Below, in pieces: positions 12,443-24,094 of a stretch of 64,000 nt of DNA. A program made the position numbers and the translations under genes. Origin of the DNA: Gigantopelta aegis (Eukaryota; Mollusca; Gastropoda; Neomphalida; Peltospiridae); contig NC_054713.1 in assembly GCF_016097555.1 (NCBI RefSeq), forward strand, positions 14,827,455 through 14,891,454, given 5' to 3'. The notes under the pieces were generated by a model. That model saw only the letters and a list, made by a program, of their open reading frames with translations. It ran no database searches and was not told where the DNA came from. The stretch's first letter is position 1, and every line of letters begins with the position of its first letter.

Positions 12443-12841
12443 CCAGCCTCGGTGGCGTCGTGGTTAGGCCATCGGTCTACAGGTTGGTAGGTACTGGGTT
12501 CGGATCCCAGTCGAGGCATGGGATTTTTAATCCAGATACCGACTCCAAACTCTGAGTGAGTGCTCCGCAAGGCTCAATGGGTAGGTGTAAACCACTTGCT
12601 CCGACCAGTGATCCATAACTGGTTCAACAAAGGCCATGGTTTGTGCTATCCTGCCTGTGGGAAGCGCAAATAAAAGATACCTTGCTGCCTTTTGTAAAAG
12701 AGTAGCCTATGTGGCAACAGCGGGTTTCCTCTGAAAAATCAGTGTTAGAATGACCATATGTTTGACGTCCAATAGCCGATGATAAGATACAAAAATCAAT
12801 GTGCTCTAGTGGCGTCATTAAATAAAACAAACTTTACTTTT
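12443..12841 (+). mobile_element. SINE-B(T2), complete, 13-bp target duplication
   Basis: Flanked by TACTCCTTTGTAA at 12430-12442 and 12842-12854. It is very similar to the copy at 2524, which suggests a young subfamily. Confidence 0.9.
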
Positions 12842-12893
12842 TACTCCTTTGTAAATCCCTCCCATTCTCTGCTATCCCGATCATGTACACATA

Positions 12894-13068
12894 CAGTGAA
12901 ACCAGTCTAAACCGGATCGCGCTAGGGACCCATGACTGATCAGATTTATACAGGATCCGGAGTTAAGAGGGTCACGTTTTAGTATTTACAATATTCTGGA
13001 CCATGAGACTTGGTAGGTTTTCACAGGATTCCGGTTTGTACAAGGTCCGGTTTAGACAGGTTTCACTG
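12894..13068. mobile_element. TA-flanked MITE, pogo/Tigger-like ends
   Basis: The ends read CAGTGAAACCAGTCTAAACC and GGTTTAGACAGGTTTCACTG, flanked by TA (12892-12893, 13069-13070). At 175 bp it has no coding capacity. Confidence 0.75.
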
Positions 13069-13393
13069 TAAATATATAAAGTTAGATCACATAATATCAA
13101 TTATATCACCATTTCCTGACATTCCCTCCCAAAATCTGTTATGCCAATACAGATCAAAAGTGATGTCACGTGACAGGAGTGCATATCATTACTTCTTGGC
13201 AAACCCCTCCAACACTTGGTTATGTCAATGTAGATGAAAAGTGACATCACATGATTTCAATTCAGTTCACTATTTCCTGGCAATTCCCTCCCAAACTCAG
13301 CCATGCCCATACAGATCAAAAGTGATGTCACATATAGTTCGTAAAATTACTTCTTCAAGGCTCACCCTGTCCTTGGCCATATTACCCAAATGC

Positions 13394-13758
13394 AGGGCTC
13401 GAAATTGAGAATTGGTCTCCCACAGCAATATAAAAACAAAATTGCTGTGGGTGAAATGGCTCACCGATGGCAATTTAAAAAGCCTGCCCATGGCAACTGA
13501 AAAAAAGAGAAGACTTTTGCAGCAAATAAATAAGACTGAAAGGTTATTTTGCTGTATGTAGACACATTTTAAATGTACTAATGTTATATACTGGCAGCTA
13601 ATGTATTCCAGGTGTAAACATTTTGCTATCAGTATCATTGAGGAGGTTTACCGTTGGCACTTTTGTACCATCGGTGATGCTCCCGACCTACAGCAATTTA
13701 TATCTCAACGACGGCAACTGCCGCCAGTGCCGTCGTTAAGTCCAAGCCTTGCAAATGC
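13394..13758. mobile_element. Possible hAT-like MITE
   Basis: It starts TGCAGGGCTCGAAATTGA and ends with the imperfect complement (..TTAAGTCCAAGCCTTGCA). No clear 8-bp target duplication was found, so the boundaries are tentative. Confidence 0.4.
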
Positions 13759-14038
13759 TAATTTTTATACAAAGTGGCTACATAATTTAGTGTTTGGCTA
13801 ATAAAAGTTTTCTTAAATTAATAATTTAAGTAAATAACTTTATCTCAAAAATGGCTAAACCACACTTCTTGGCAATTTCCCTCCCACACTCGGATATGTC
13901 GAGATCAAAAGAGATGTCACATATCGGTTCATATCATTACATCTTGGTAAAACCCTCCCACTCTCAATGATGCTAATGCAGACACCACTATTTCCTGACA
14001 ATTCCCTCCCACACACGGCTATGCTGATGTAGATATCA

Positions 14039-17000
14039 CTATTTCCTGACAATTCCCTCCCACACTCGGTTATGCCGATAGAGATCGAAGGCGGAATCGT
14101 GAGATGCGGTGGTCAGGTGTGTTTTCGGTTTGGTCAGTCCTGGCTGACTAAAGTCTGGTAGCTCTCTCTGCAGGTCAGGTGTAAAAAACTCAAGAAGGTC
14201 AGGCTCTCTCTCATTCTTTTGAGGCTGGAAAATGAAAAAGAATTTCCGAATAACCAGCTGAGCATTTAAAAAACCCACACTTGTTCTGATCTGCTAAAGG
14301 TAATCACTTGGGTTGTATGGGACATCAATTTCTGCTATATATGTAACTATCACACAAATGTGAAAAAAAACACAACCAAAACCATATGGCTTGGAATGAT
14401 GTAAGCAAACCAAAAATATACTGATGGAAAGAAATAAGGGAACACATCAATTTGTAGACCAAATTTAATTCACTACTAGCGTAATAATGTCTGTATTTTA
14501 TACCAAGTTGTAATGTGGGATTGAATGTCTGTAGTTTTGACTGTGCTGCTTATATATTCCCAGTCAACTTTGGACAATATGAATTGATTTTTGATGCAGT
14601 CATTATTTCTTGTTGCTATCTGTGTGATCCTTTATTTCTTTCCATCAGTATATATACAGGTATATGTTGCTGTGATGCTGGAAGAAGTTCGCCAACTGGC
14701 TGCTGCAAATTTTGGACTAGTCCAATATAGCAGGGCCATATTGGCTAGGTTAGTGGTGAGGTTAAATTGAAAATAAAATTATATTTAAACCAAGTACATG
14801 TACGTTTATAAAAAAAAAAAGCCTTGTTGCAGGCACTGTGGGAAGTGCAAATAAAAGATCCATTGGATACAGACTGAAACTGGAATTGATATTTGTTTTA
14901 ACCGAGATATTGTTATATTTGGTATGGTTAATAATGAACACAGCAACTTTGTAAATTGGTTAATTATCAATATTAAATATTATATTTATAGTATGAAAGT
15001 ACAGAAAAAAGTATTAAATATAAATGGAGTTAAAAATATATTGCGAAACAAATTTGAAATCGAAAGGTTTATTTCATACAAAAATTGTGAACATGAAATA
15101 TTTAATAATCAATGGACACAGTGGCTTAATCTTTTTAACTGAAACTTCTTATAAATAGCTTGTTTAGAATTACAGGTCTTTTCGTTTGTAATTGCAGGTT
15201 TTTTCGTTTCGAAATATAAGTCTCTTTTCGTAGCATAGATTTTAAGTCTCTCCCCCCCCCCCCCCATTATTTATTTATTTATCTATCTATCTATCTATTC
15301 ATTGATTAATTTCTTTCTATTCTATTGTATTTTCTTTCTTTCCTTCTACTTTTCTCAACTCTTTCCAAGATATGAATCATAGCATCTTAGCTTTCTTTGC
15401 CAATCCCCAACCATATGGGAACACTAGAAATATATTTATATGTTAAATTACTATAATATTATGCATTTTCACTTATATAGCAACTCTATTGTAAGGCCAT
15501 GAAATCAAGGCTCCCCAAACTTGACATGGTCAAACTTGGCTGGGGATAATAAATGATTAAAAAAAAAAAAAAAAAAAAAAAAGGTTTTAATTCTAACACA
15601 AAAAAAGAAAAAAAGAAAGATCCCTTGCTGCTAATCGAAAAGAGTAGCCTATGAAGTGCTGCTTATATATTCCCAGTCAACTTTGGACAATATGAATTGA
15701 TTTTTGATGCAGTCATTATTTCTTGTTGCTATCTGTGTGATCCTTTATTTCTTTCCATCAGTATATATACAGGTATATGTTGCTGTGATGCTGGAAGAAG
15801 TTCGCCAACTGGCTGCTGCAAATTTTGGACCAGTCCAATATAGCAGGGCCATATTGGCTAGGTTAGTGGTGAGGTTAAATTGAAAATAAAATTATATTTA
15901 AACCAAGTACATGTACGTTTATAAAAAAAAAAAAAAACCTTGTTGCAGGCACTGTGGGAAGTGCAAATGAAAGATCCATTGGATACAGACTGAAACTGGA
16001 ATTGATATTTGTTTTAACCGAGATATTGTTATGTTTGGTATGGTTAATAATGAACACAGCAACTTTGTAAATTGGTTAATTATCAATATTAAATATTATA
16101 TTTATAGTATGAAAGTACAGAAAAAAGTATTAAATATAAATGGAGTTAAAAATATATTGCGAAACAAATTTGAAATCGAAAGGTTTATTTCATACAAAAA
16201 TTGTGAACATGAAATTTTTAATAATCAATGGACACAGTGGCTTAATCTTTTTAACTGAAACTTCTTATAAATAGCTTGTTTAGAATTACAGGTCTTTTCG
16301 TTTGTAATTGCAGGTTTTTTCGTTTCGAAATATAAGTCTCTTTTCGTAGCATAGATTTTAAGTCTCCCCCCCCCCCCCCCCCATTATTTATTTATTTATC
16401 TATCTATCTATCTATTCATTGATTAATTTCTTTCTATTCTATTGTATTTTCTTTCTTTCCTTCTACTTTTCTCAACTCTTTCCAAGATATGAATCATAGC
16501 ATCTTAGCTTTCTTTGCCAATCCCCAACCATATGGGAACACTAGAAATATATTTATATGTTAAATTACTATAATATTATGCATTTTCACTTATATAGCAA
16601 CTCTATTGTAAGGCCATGAAATCAAGGCTCCCCAAACTTGACATGGTCAAACTTGGCTGGGGATAATAAATGATTAAAAAAAAAAAAAAAAAAAAAAAAG
16701 GTTTTAATTCTAACACAAAAAAAGAAAAAAAGAAAGATCCCTTGCTGCTAATCGAAAAGAGTAGCCTATGAAATGGTGACAGCGGGTTTCCTCTCAAAAT
16801 CTGTGTGGTCCTTAACCATATGTCTGATGCCATATAACCATAAATAAAAATGTGTTGAGTGTGTCTTTAAATAAAACATTTCTTTCTTTCTTTCTTTCTT
16901 TCATTGTTGCAGGCACAAACCTGTTACCAATTTGGGGCCTAATTCACCAAGCTCTCTTAGGCTCTGCTAGACAACAAAGCATCCTCTTTGCAAGTCTTTT

Positions 17001-20000
17001 AGCATTGCATTGCGAGATCACAAAGTTGCAAGAGTTTAGTGAATTAGGCCCCTGTTCTGTAAACTTAATGACAAATTTATTTGTATTTGTTCTTGGTGTT
17101 GTAGCCCAGTGGTACAACGCTTGCTCGATGCGCGGTCGATCTGGGATCGATCCCCGTCAGTGGACCCATTGGGCCATTTCTCGTCACAGCCAGTGCACCA
17201 CGACTGGTATATCAAAGGCCGTGGTATATGCTATCCTGTCTGTGGGATGGTGCATATAAAAGATCCCTTGCTGCTAATCGGAAAGAGTAGTCCATGAAGT
17301 GGCGACAGCGGGTTTCCTCTCTCAATATCTGTGTGGTCCTTAACCATATGTCTGACGCCATATTTAACCGTAATTAAAATGTGTTGAGTGCGTCGTTAAA
17401 TAAATACACATACCTTTGGTTTGGACGAGACTTTCTGCTTCACAATCTTCGCCTTTTGAGAAATCTCCTTTTCTACTTGACAGATTTCATCAGCTGGCAC
17501 TTCCACACTGACCAGACCCGATAGCTGGTCCCATGGAATGTTCACTTTAGAGGCGGCCTGAAACAGAGAATGAAACAACACTTAAATTAAATTTATATTT
17601 TGTTGTTATATTTACAGACCTTGATGTGAAAATATTAGATGGAGTGATTCAATTTATAACCTCACCGTGGTGCAGGGGTGTAACATTCTCTTTGAGAATG
17701 GCCAATACAGCACAAATTGAAGTTTAGAGTAAAATTCGGTGTCCGTAAAATTCTGTGATATTTGTATTTGTATTTTTGCACAGTTCTATACACTGTTTTA
17801 GTTTAAACCTTGAATTTTTATATTGATGTTGATCATCACTTTATTTATTTGCATTACCATGGTTTGACACCCAATAGCCGATATATTTTTCGTGCTGGTG
17901 TGTCGTTAAACATTCATTCATTCATTAAATTTATAAAAACTGGTGTAAAGCATCAGGGCTCGCGCTGTCGTTCGCCAAAGTCACCAATTGCGAAAAATAA
18001 AATAAAATTGCAAAAGTATTTTCGGTTTGGCGAAATGCCAATATGTTACTGGCAAATATATATTTAGATTGGCGAAAGAAATTGAAGATTGGCAAATTTT
18101 TTGGCAAACAAAAATAGCAACCCAGGGCTAGCCCTGAGCATTAATAAAAAATTTAAAAAAAGTGTCCAGGTCACCCATTTAATTTTTGCGTAACCCATTA
18201 TGACCATGTAAATAATGTCATAAATATACCGTGCGGAAGAAAAGTGGGTTAGCCAAAATGACATGTAGATCTGCACAAGCAATGTGAGAACAATTTTGTT
18301 TGTTGTTTAACAACACCACTAGAACACACTGATTTATTAATAATCGGCTATTTGGATGTCAAACATTTAGTCATTTTGACACAGTCATAGAGGAAACCCA
18401 CTAGATTTATCTTTTATATGCACCATCCCACAGACAGGATAGCACACACCATGGCTTTTGATATACCAGTCGTGGTGCACTGACTGGAATGAGAAATAGC
18501 CCAATGGCAGACCTTGAATTTTAAGATGTGTGGGTGCGATCACGCTCATAATTTCAATCTGGCGAGTGTGAAAAATAACGCATGTTACACAGTGCACGTC
18601 AAATAATTTTGTATATTGATTGCCACTATTTACCATATGCAGCTGACAGAAAGATCCGTTTGATAATACCCGAATTTTTTTTTTACGAGAACGGTAGCGT
18701 TCATGCAAGATTTTAATATATGACTGGTACTTATCTTTGCTATACAAATCGGAAAACACAGGTTTAATAGACATCTTCGAAGACGTACCAATCCGATCAA
18801 AACCTCTTTGCCTATTTAATTTATTATACTTTCTTTTAAAACAAAAGAAATGAAATTTAGACGGAATACTAAAAGAAGGAAAAGGAATGATAACAGGTGT
18901 CTATTATTTTTCTCTTTTTTATCTTTAAAAAATCTAATAAAACTTCATTTAAATATTTGTATTTCAGTCAGAGGTTAATGAATGTGCACATTTAATGTGT
19001 TATTTATATATGTATATATGTACACACTATAGTAACAGTAATCAATGATAATTTACGACTATTTAAACACGCTCTGTCACGGATGGTTGACCTAATTACT
19101 GACCCAACAAAATATTATATGACAATATATACATTTGATTTGTATTTTATTGAACCATCTACATAACCACCATATCACACTTATTATTGATATTTTATAA
19201 AAAAAAAATCATTGAATTATGGGTACGGTCCATAATTCTGAGAAAAAATAATGGCTATTTGGAGAGCAGAGGTGTGACGTATTATTTTGAGTCACATGAC
19301 GAGCATTCCTCGAATAACCACAGTGCCAAACAATTTACCAAGCTCGTGTAACGAGAATGCTTGACCGTCCTCTGCGACATAGGGTAAATTGAAAAAAAAA
19401 ATTGAAAACAAGTTATTAAAAATTACTGTAAACCGTATTAATATTGTGACGTGTTTTTTTCGCGAATGTATACCTTAGCGCATGTTTGCAACGTGTAAAT
19501 TTCGCGAATGACCGTTGACAGCTAAAAAAAAAAAAAGTGGATAAAGACAGCTCACTTTAATTGTTATAAAGTTACTGTCTGTAAATCAATATTCTGTTAT
19601 CCTACATCAAGCAATTGTGCCTGGTACAGAGACTATAGAGGGGATTAGGCCCTACCCACCTCACCTGTATTAGAATCACAACTCACAGCTTCAGTTGTTA
19701 AATGTTAACACCCTTTGGTAGATAAAACAATAAACGATTAGTCGCCATCGATTGAAGTTACATAAAACAATTAACGATTAGTCGCCATCAAGGAGAGCTC
19801 GTGTATAGGCTGTGCCTGTTGAGTAAATCTTTTTGTGAATTTTATTCTCAATAAAATATTTCAAAATAAAACAAATTACTTTAAGCACACTTCAAACTGG
19901 AAAATAGTGTGTGCGTATTAATTTCGCGACATACGGTTGGACGCGAACAGCGCGAAATTTATACGCACGCATTTTTTTCACGGTTTACAGTATATATAAT

Positions 20001-23000
20001 CATGTGCATTAAATTATCTGAACAGTGCATATTGTAATTAAAAAATCAAACGGTCTGCATTAATGTATGTCATAATTATATTTCTATAGTACTACTCCTG
20101 AAACTTTTTAATAAACTATAACTCCATTACTGAAAGGGAAAAGAAGTCAGACAACACTAATGAACCAAACAACATTAGAAGAAAACATTATTGGTTTATT
20201 GGTTCATTTTTGCAACATGTTTTCACTCGCCTTAACATTTTGATGAGTGCGATGTTTCACTTGCCTAAGCGTTTTGAGGTGTGCGATTTTTCACTCGCCT
20301 TTGTTTTTCAAAAGGCAAGGACTGCAATGGGCCCACTGATGGGGATCTATCCCAGACTGACCGTGCATCAAGCGAACACTTTACCACTGGGCTACGTCTC
20401 GCCCCCTGTGATAACAAAACTACCGTTCTCGCAATATTTAGAGGCCTGAATTGCTATCCTAACATATTATGTGGAGCCATTTAATATACAACATACATGT
20501 ATATATCCTTTTGTTGTATTTTTTGTTTTAATTCACACACTACTAGGAACTAAAAATTACTCTTCTTGAGTAACAGGGAAGGTTGGGGATCCAGAGCGAT
20601 CGCTGCCCTTGAACAATGTCTGTTACACGTTACTACAGAGCATGAACAATTCGTTACTTACACATGTATGGTCAATTTTAAAAGGTTTCTGCCATAGACA
20701 GAATCTTCACCTACAGCCATTTTGAGCTTGCCTATGTACTGCAATTTTAAAACGGTAACTTTTGCAACAAATAAAACACAAATTCAAATACTAAAACATT
20801 ATCCCTCAGGCCTCTACATTGCGACCGATTTGGTCACACGTGCGACCATTTTTTTCCCCATTTGGTGACTAAAACATAGCATACTATCTACACAATGTAT
20901 ATACAGGGCTTCTAGATTATGGTAGCCCCACTCCCATGGCTAGTGATATTTAATATTGCAGTGCACCAAAGGCTGTGGTATGTGCTATCCTGTCTGCATA
21001 TAAAAGATCCTTTGCTAAGTACTATTAATGGAAAAATGTAGTTTGGGGTAAAATGGGTATGGCGCCATAGCTAAATGTTTTTACAGAATTTTTTTTTTTT
21101 TAAGTTAACCTTTTGACAAAATTAATTACTCTTATCATTACTGTATGATTTTCTTAACCCTAACCCTAAACATAACCCATTTTCTTTCTGGGGGAGGCCC
21201 CCCACAACCCTTGACGACAATGCTGTCAATGGTTGCATTCAATTCCATAGCACCATACCCAAAAATTTCTTTCTCAGCACTGCATTGTACTTTGTATATA
21301 TTAAAGGCTGTGGCATGTGCCATCCTGTCTGAGGATGGTACATATAACAGATCCCTTGCTACTAATGAAAAAAAACATTGTGGGTTTTCTCTCCAAGACA
21401 TCAGATTTACCCCATTTATGTCTGACATCCAATAACCAGGGCCAATAATTAATCAATCAATGTGCTCTAGTGGACAGTGGTGTCATCATAAGTGTAAGAG
21501 ACAGGGGTGGGGGGAGGGGGGCCAACTGCCCACTCAGTCCTGGAGAAAATCATCAAATTGGGGCAAAAACAATAGATAAATTGGGGCAAAATGAGCTGGC
21601 CTGAACTCTTTTCACCATTTTGCTCACAATATCATTTGTAATCCATGTAAAAAAAAGTGCAGTGATTCGTCTGTAATCCTACACAACTGTTTGGCAGTCA
21701 TGATATTATGAATAAATAGAGGTTATTACCAGAGTGGTTTTTTGGTATCGTCAATGTCATATATTAGGAATAAAAATTGTATTATGTGAGCATAATACAT
21801 TATTTTTATTCCTAATATATGATATTGACGATACCAAAAAACATGCAACTTTAATTCCAGTCCGCCATTACTAGATATTCAAATGACGTAAGAATATGTG
21901 GTGCGGTGTATTTTTGAATGGAAATTACATCAAACTCGAATGACGTCATTTTGGATGTCCTTACATCAAAATAAAGTTATGCCTAACGTTTTTTGTTTTC
22001 TGAATGTTTTTATTTGATGACCATGAATGCATACTTCAATCATGGAGTGTCACCCAAGTACGTTTGCTTAAATATCAATAAACCTAGTGCCGAGACCTCA
22101 ACTAATTTACATCTAATTTGCAAAGTTATCACATACTTTGATTGCACTGAAAATGTAAGATATTATATGATAAATGTGGTTATCCAGATTCAGGCACTTT
22201 TGTTCAATTCGGGCAAAAATTAGCCTCTCCCCCACCCCCCCTACAAAAATGGGAGCCCTTACGCCTATGGGTGTCGTTATACCAAACAAACTTTTAACCA
22301 AGTTGTACACTCAGGGCTTCTAGATTATGGTAGCCCCACTCCCATGGCTAGTGAATTTCAGTGTTTGGCTAGTAAATAACTATTGCCATGCCCAACAATG
22401 GCTAGTGAAAAAAAGAAAGAAAAAGGTCTATTTTGTAAATATGAATATCATGCCCCCCCCCCCCCACCACCATAGTGTTAGTGTTTTTAAGCTCTATCTC
22501 CCTCTTTAGGCAACATATCTGATTTTACTATTAATTAGTAAAACTGTATTAACTTACAGTAAAGTAGGGCTAGTGAATTTTTAATCATGGCTAGTAAATT
22601 TTAAAAAATCACTGATCCCATGGCTAGTGGCTTTCATACAAATTGTAGAAGCCCTGACACCGTACCTTCTCATTGATCTCGGCTCTCTTTTCCTCCGAGT
22701 TGCTCAGCGTCTTGTGTAGAACCGTCACGACGTCCGGTCGACTCTCCTTCACCACCCGCAGCTCCGTGGCAAGTTTCAGGGTCCTGTTATATTCAGGTCG
22801 AGCAAACACGTGCTCGCATTCTCCGTCAATGTCAGCCACCGCACTGATACTGTCGTCATCGGAAAATGGGAACTGGTAATCCTCGATCGGGGGTCTTTCT
22901 TCGAACTCTCTCGTAACTACGACTTTCCGTTTTGGTTTGCTCGAGACAGAAATTCCACCATCGTGTTGCGACGGGACAGTAGTAATCGGTTCTCTAATGG

Positions 23001-23913
23001 ACCGGCTTTCAGTCGAAGTTCTGTAGGTAACAGTTCTCGGTTTCACATTTTCGTCAAGTTCAGAAGTTGATGGAATACCAGTCGTACCAGTGACATGAGA
23101 ATCCATCTTGATTTGATCTGACATGTCCTTAACACTACAAAAACCGTCCGTCTTTTTTCTAGAAGTGTGGTCCTCGTTAGAATTATACACCCGATACTTA
23201 ATAGTCCTGGACGTGTCCGTGAAATCAAACATATTTGTATTTTGATTATCGTCACCATCCTTAGAATCTGAATATAACAATGGTTGATAAATCTTGCTCG
23301 GTGATTTCGATATACTCATCTCGGGATAATAATTCTCTAAATCGGACTCCATCGACTCGGACGTATCAATGTCAAACCGAACTTTTTGTTTTAATTTCAC
23401 ATCGTCCCGATTTTCTAAGCGGTTCTTATTTACACAAAGATTACTTTTTAAAGCTGCTTTACACTTCCTGTCCTTTTCTTTCCATCTTGCGTCAGCTGTT
23501 TTGGATACAGTTTTAACAGACAATTCTGGAGTGAGCGCAAGGGCAGGGTCTGGGTGATAAACACCTGGCGAGGATGGTCTTAATATTTTTTCAGAAGCGC
23601 TGCATGAAGACATTGTATTCACGGGACCAGATTCACGCGATTTCTCTGGAGTGACACATAACGTTGGGTCAGACAGAATCCCAAATGTGGACGACAGTTT
23701 CCATGGCAATGGTGCTCTGCAAAGGGGGACAACTTCATCCTCCAGTGTTTCCGTGGGCTGGAAGTCGGAGTGAGGTTTGTAAGGCAGGTTGAGGATTTCG
23801 TACTCAGAAACGGCCCCGTGGTCACTGGGGAACGGTACTGTGGGTGTGACCGAGTGCCCAATGGGTTCCCAGCTGCTGGTGCAAGCAGCATGATTCATCA
23901 TGACCATTTCCAT
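14039..23913 (-). CDS. PPP1R35: PPP1R35-like centriolar protein (protein phosphatase 1 regulatory subunit 35 homologue)
   Basis: Three phase-0 coding exons on the minus strand (22666-23913, 17414-17557, 14039-14224) give 525 residues. The ATG at 23911-23913 is preceded by an in-frame TAG at 23925-23923 and an acceptor (..tttgcag) ending at 23932, so at least one non-coding 5' exon lies further right. Residues 1-370 are low-complexity and Ser/Thr-rich, with a twice-used motif (DPTLCVTPE, DPALALTPE) and a KVRF sequence at 177-180 that fits the PP1-docking RVxF consensus. Residues about 373-525 resemble the PPP1R35 C-terminal domain: EYNRTLKLATEL, KVNIPWDQLSGLVSVEVP, LEFFTPDL, AFDLYRHNRVWEG. In vertebrates PPP1R35 acts in centriole elongation and centriole-to-centrosome conversion. 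That role here is inferred, and the family call is from memory of its motifs. Transposons abut two of its splice donors. Confidence 0.68.
14543..15655 (+). repeat. 1.1-kb tandem duplication, first copy
   Basis: Nearly identical to 15656-16772. It includes SINE scraps, a LINE 3' coding end (14906-15142, ending ..NNQWTQWLNLFN), a C-run, TATC repeats, and a poly(A) tail near 15560-15581. The junction motif is GTGCTGCTTATAT at 14543 and again at 15656. Confidence 0.95.
14854..15581 (+). mobile_element. LINE 3' end (5'-truncated), duplicated at about 15970-16699
   Basis: The coding remnant RDIVIFGMVNNEHSNFVNWL.. with FEIERFISYKNCEHEIFNNQ resembles the extreme C-terminus of non-LTR retrotransposon polyproteins. 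A 3' UTR and poly(A) follow. The clade is unresolved. Confidence 0.6.
15656..16772 (+). repeat. 1.1-kb tandem duplication, second copy
   Basis: Differs from the first copy by a handful of substitutions and by homopolymer lengths (C-run, A-runs). The LINE coding end recurs at 16031-16258. It continues directly into a SINE-A 3' half. Confidence 0.95.
16731..16905 (+). mobile_element. SINE-A(T1) 3' half
   Basis: Runs from aaagatcccttgctgctaat to a TTTC microsatellite tail. The 5' half is missing at the LINE/duplication junction. Confidence 0.8.
17099..17405 (+). mobile_element. SINE-A(T1), full-length
   Basis: Head, core and T1 tail are all present. The tail ends about 8 bp from the 3' edge of the PPP1R35-like intron donor (17413), so on the gene's strand the intron begins almost directly with antisense SINE. 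Confidence 0.88.
17954..18136. mobile_element. CAGGGCT-ended MITE (hAT-like)
   Basis: Ends CAGGGCTCGCGCTG and CAGGGCTAGCCCTG, with an interior rich in 'ttggcgaa' and its complement. Similar copies lie at 37373-37540 and, one-sided, near 45000 and 30030. No clean target duplication was seen. Confidence 0.5.
18295..18505 (-). mobile_element. SINE-A(T2), 5'-truncated
   Basis: T2 tail at the left (gttgtttaacaacaccacta), then core up to gaaatagcccaatgg. The tRNA-like head is absent. Confidence 0.75.
18506..19423. other. No gene seen
   Basis: AT-rich intronic sequence of the PPP1R35-like gene. A 129-residue minus-strand frame (18385-18774) has no recognisable domain and runs into SINE sequence, so it is not called. 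Confidence 0.4.
19426..19990. mobile_element. TA-flanked MITE with CTGTAAACCGT ends
   Basis: CTGTAAACCGT at the left and ACGGTTTACAG (one terminal base earlier) at the right, with TA at 19424-19425 and 19991-19992. Subterminal 'tttcgcgaat'-type blocks occur in both orientations. A 25-bp segment ending acgattagtcgccatc is doubled near 19725-19790. Confidence 0.6.
20326..20405 (-). mobile_element. SINE-A head fragment
   Basis: Only the tRNA-like part is present (complement of ccactgggctacgtctcgcc). Confidence 0.7.
20406..20906. other. No gene seen
   Basis: Intronic, unassigned. Confidence 0.4.
20907..21035 (+). mobile_element. Truncated CAGGGCTTCTAG element fused to a SINE core scrap
   Basis: The first about 60 bp match the copies starting at 22313 and 24947. 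A SINE-A core fragment (ggctgtggtatgtgctatcc) follows directly. Confidence 0.55.
21298..21475 (+). mobile_element. SINE-A(T2) 3' half
   Basis: Core from aaaggctgtggcatgtgcca to the T2 tail (atgtgctctagtgg). Heavily diverged. Confidence 0.65.
21738..21841. repeat. Near-perfect hairpin, about 50-bp arms, 4-nt loop
   Basis: The left arm begins TTTTTTGGTATCGTCAATGT and the right arm ends with its complement. TGAG at 21787-21790 is the loop. A two-base offset near the loop is the main mismatch. It is probably a snap-back MITE or cruciform-prone site. Confidence 0.85.
22313..22657. mobile_element. CAGGGCTTCTA-ended MITE abutting a PPP1R35-like splice donor
   Basis: Starts CAGGGCTTCTAGATTATGG and ends TGTAGAAGCCCTG at 22657. 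The splice donor GT is at 22665-22664, so only about eight intron bases separate it from the element. Family copies at 20907 and 24947. Confidence 0.7.
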
Positions 23914-24094
23914 GGACTGACACTAACAAGTCTGCAAAGAAAGAAATATTTAAAGCCTTTATAATTTAAGGAAATCTTATCTGTGACATACATGTACATT
24001 TTTCATGGTAATTTTGCTTGACTAAAGTGTATATGTTAAACAACAAACAGTGCAATACATCTATAGAAGAAAAAGGAGAGAGGGTGAGAGTTAA

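Larger units (their letters stand above)
12298..14038 (-). repeat. Degenerate repeats derived from the last codons of the PPP1R35-like gene
   Basis: About nine diverged copies of the final coding segment (AFDLYRHNRVWEGIVRK plus stop) lie downstream of the real stop on the same strand. The clearest are near 13864-13925, 13271-13333, 13110-13172 and 12355-12412. Shared blocks on the plus strand are tttcctgacaattccctccc and gatcaaaagtgatgtcac. A SINE-B (12443-12841), a MITE (12894-13068) and a further element (about 13394-13758) interrupt them. The region is probably the 3' UTR or just beyond it. Confidence 0.75.

Noticed and set aside
18385-18774. 129-residue minus-strand frame
   Set aside because: It runs into a SINE, lacks a recognisable domain, and has no supporting splice structure.
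21152-21178. Telomere-like taaccctaaccctaaac
   Set aside because: Only about two and a half units, interior and flanked by ordinary intron sequence.
22624-22665. Extension of the first PPP1R35-like exon to a stop at 22624
   Set aside because: The frame runs into a MITE; a good donor at 22665 and an in-phase next exon explain the gene better.
22673-23557. Several frames opposite the large PPP1R35-like exon
   Set aside because: Shadows of the coding exon on the other strand.
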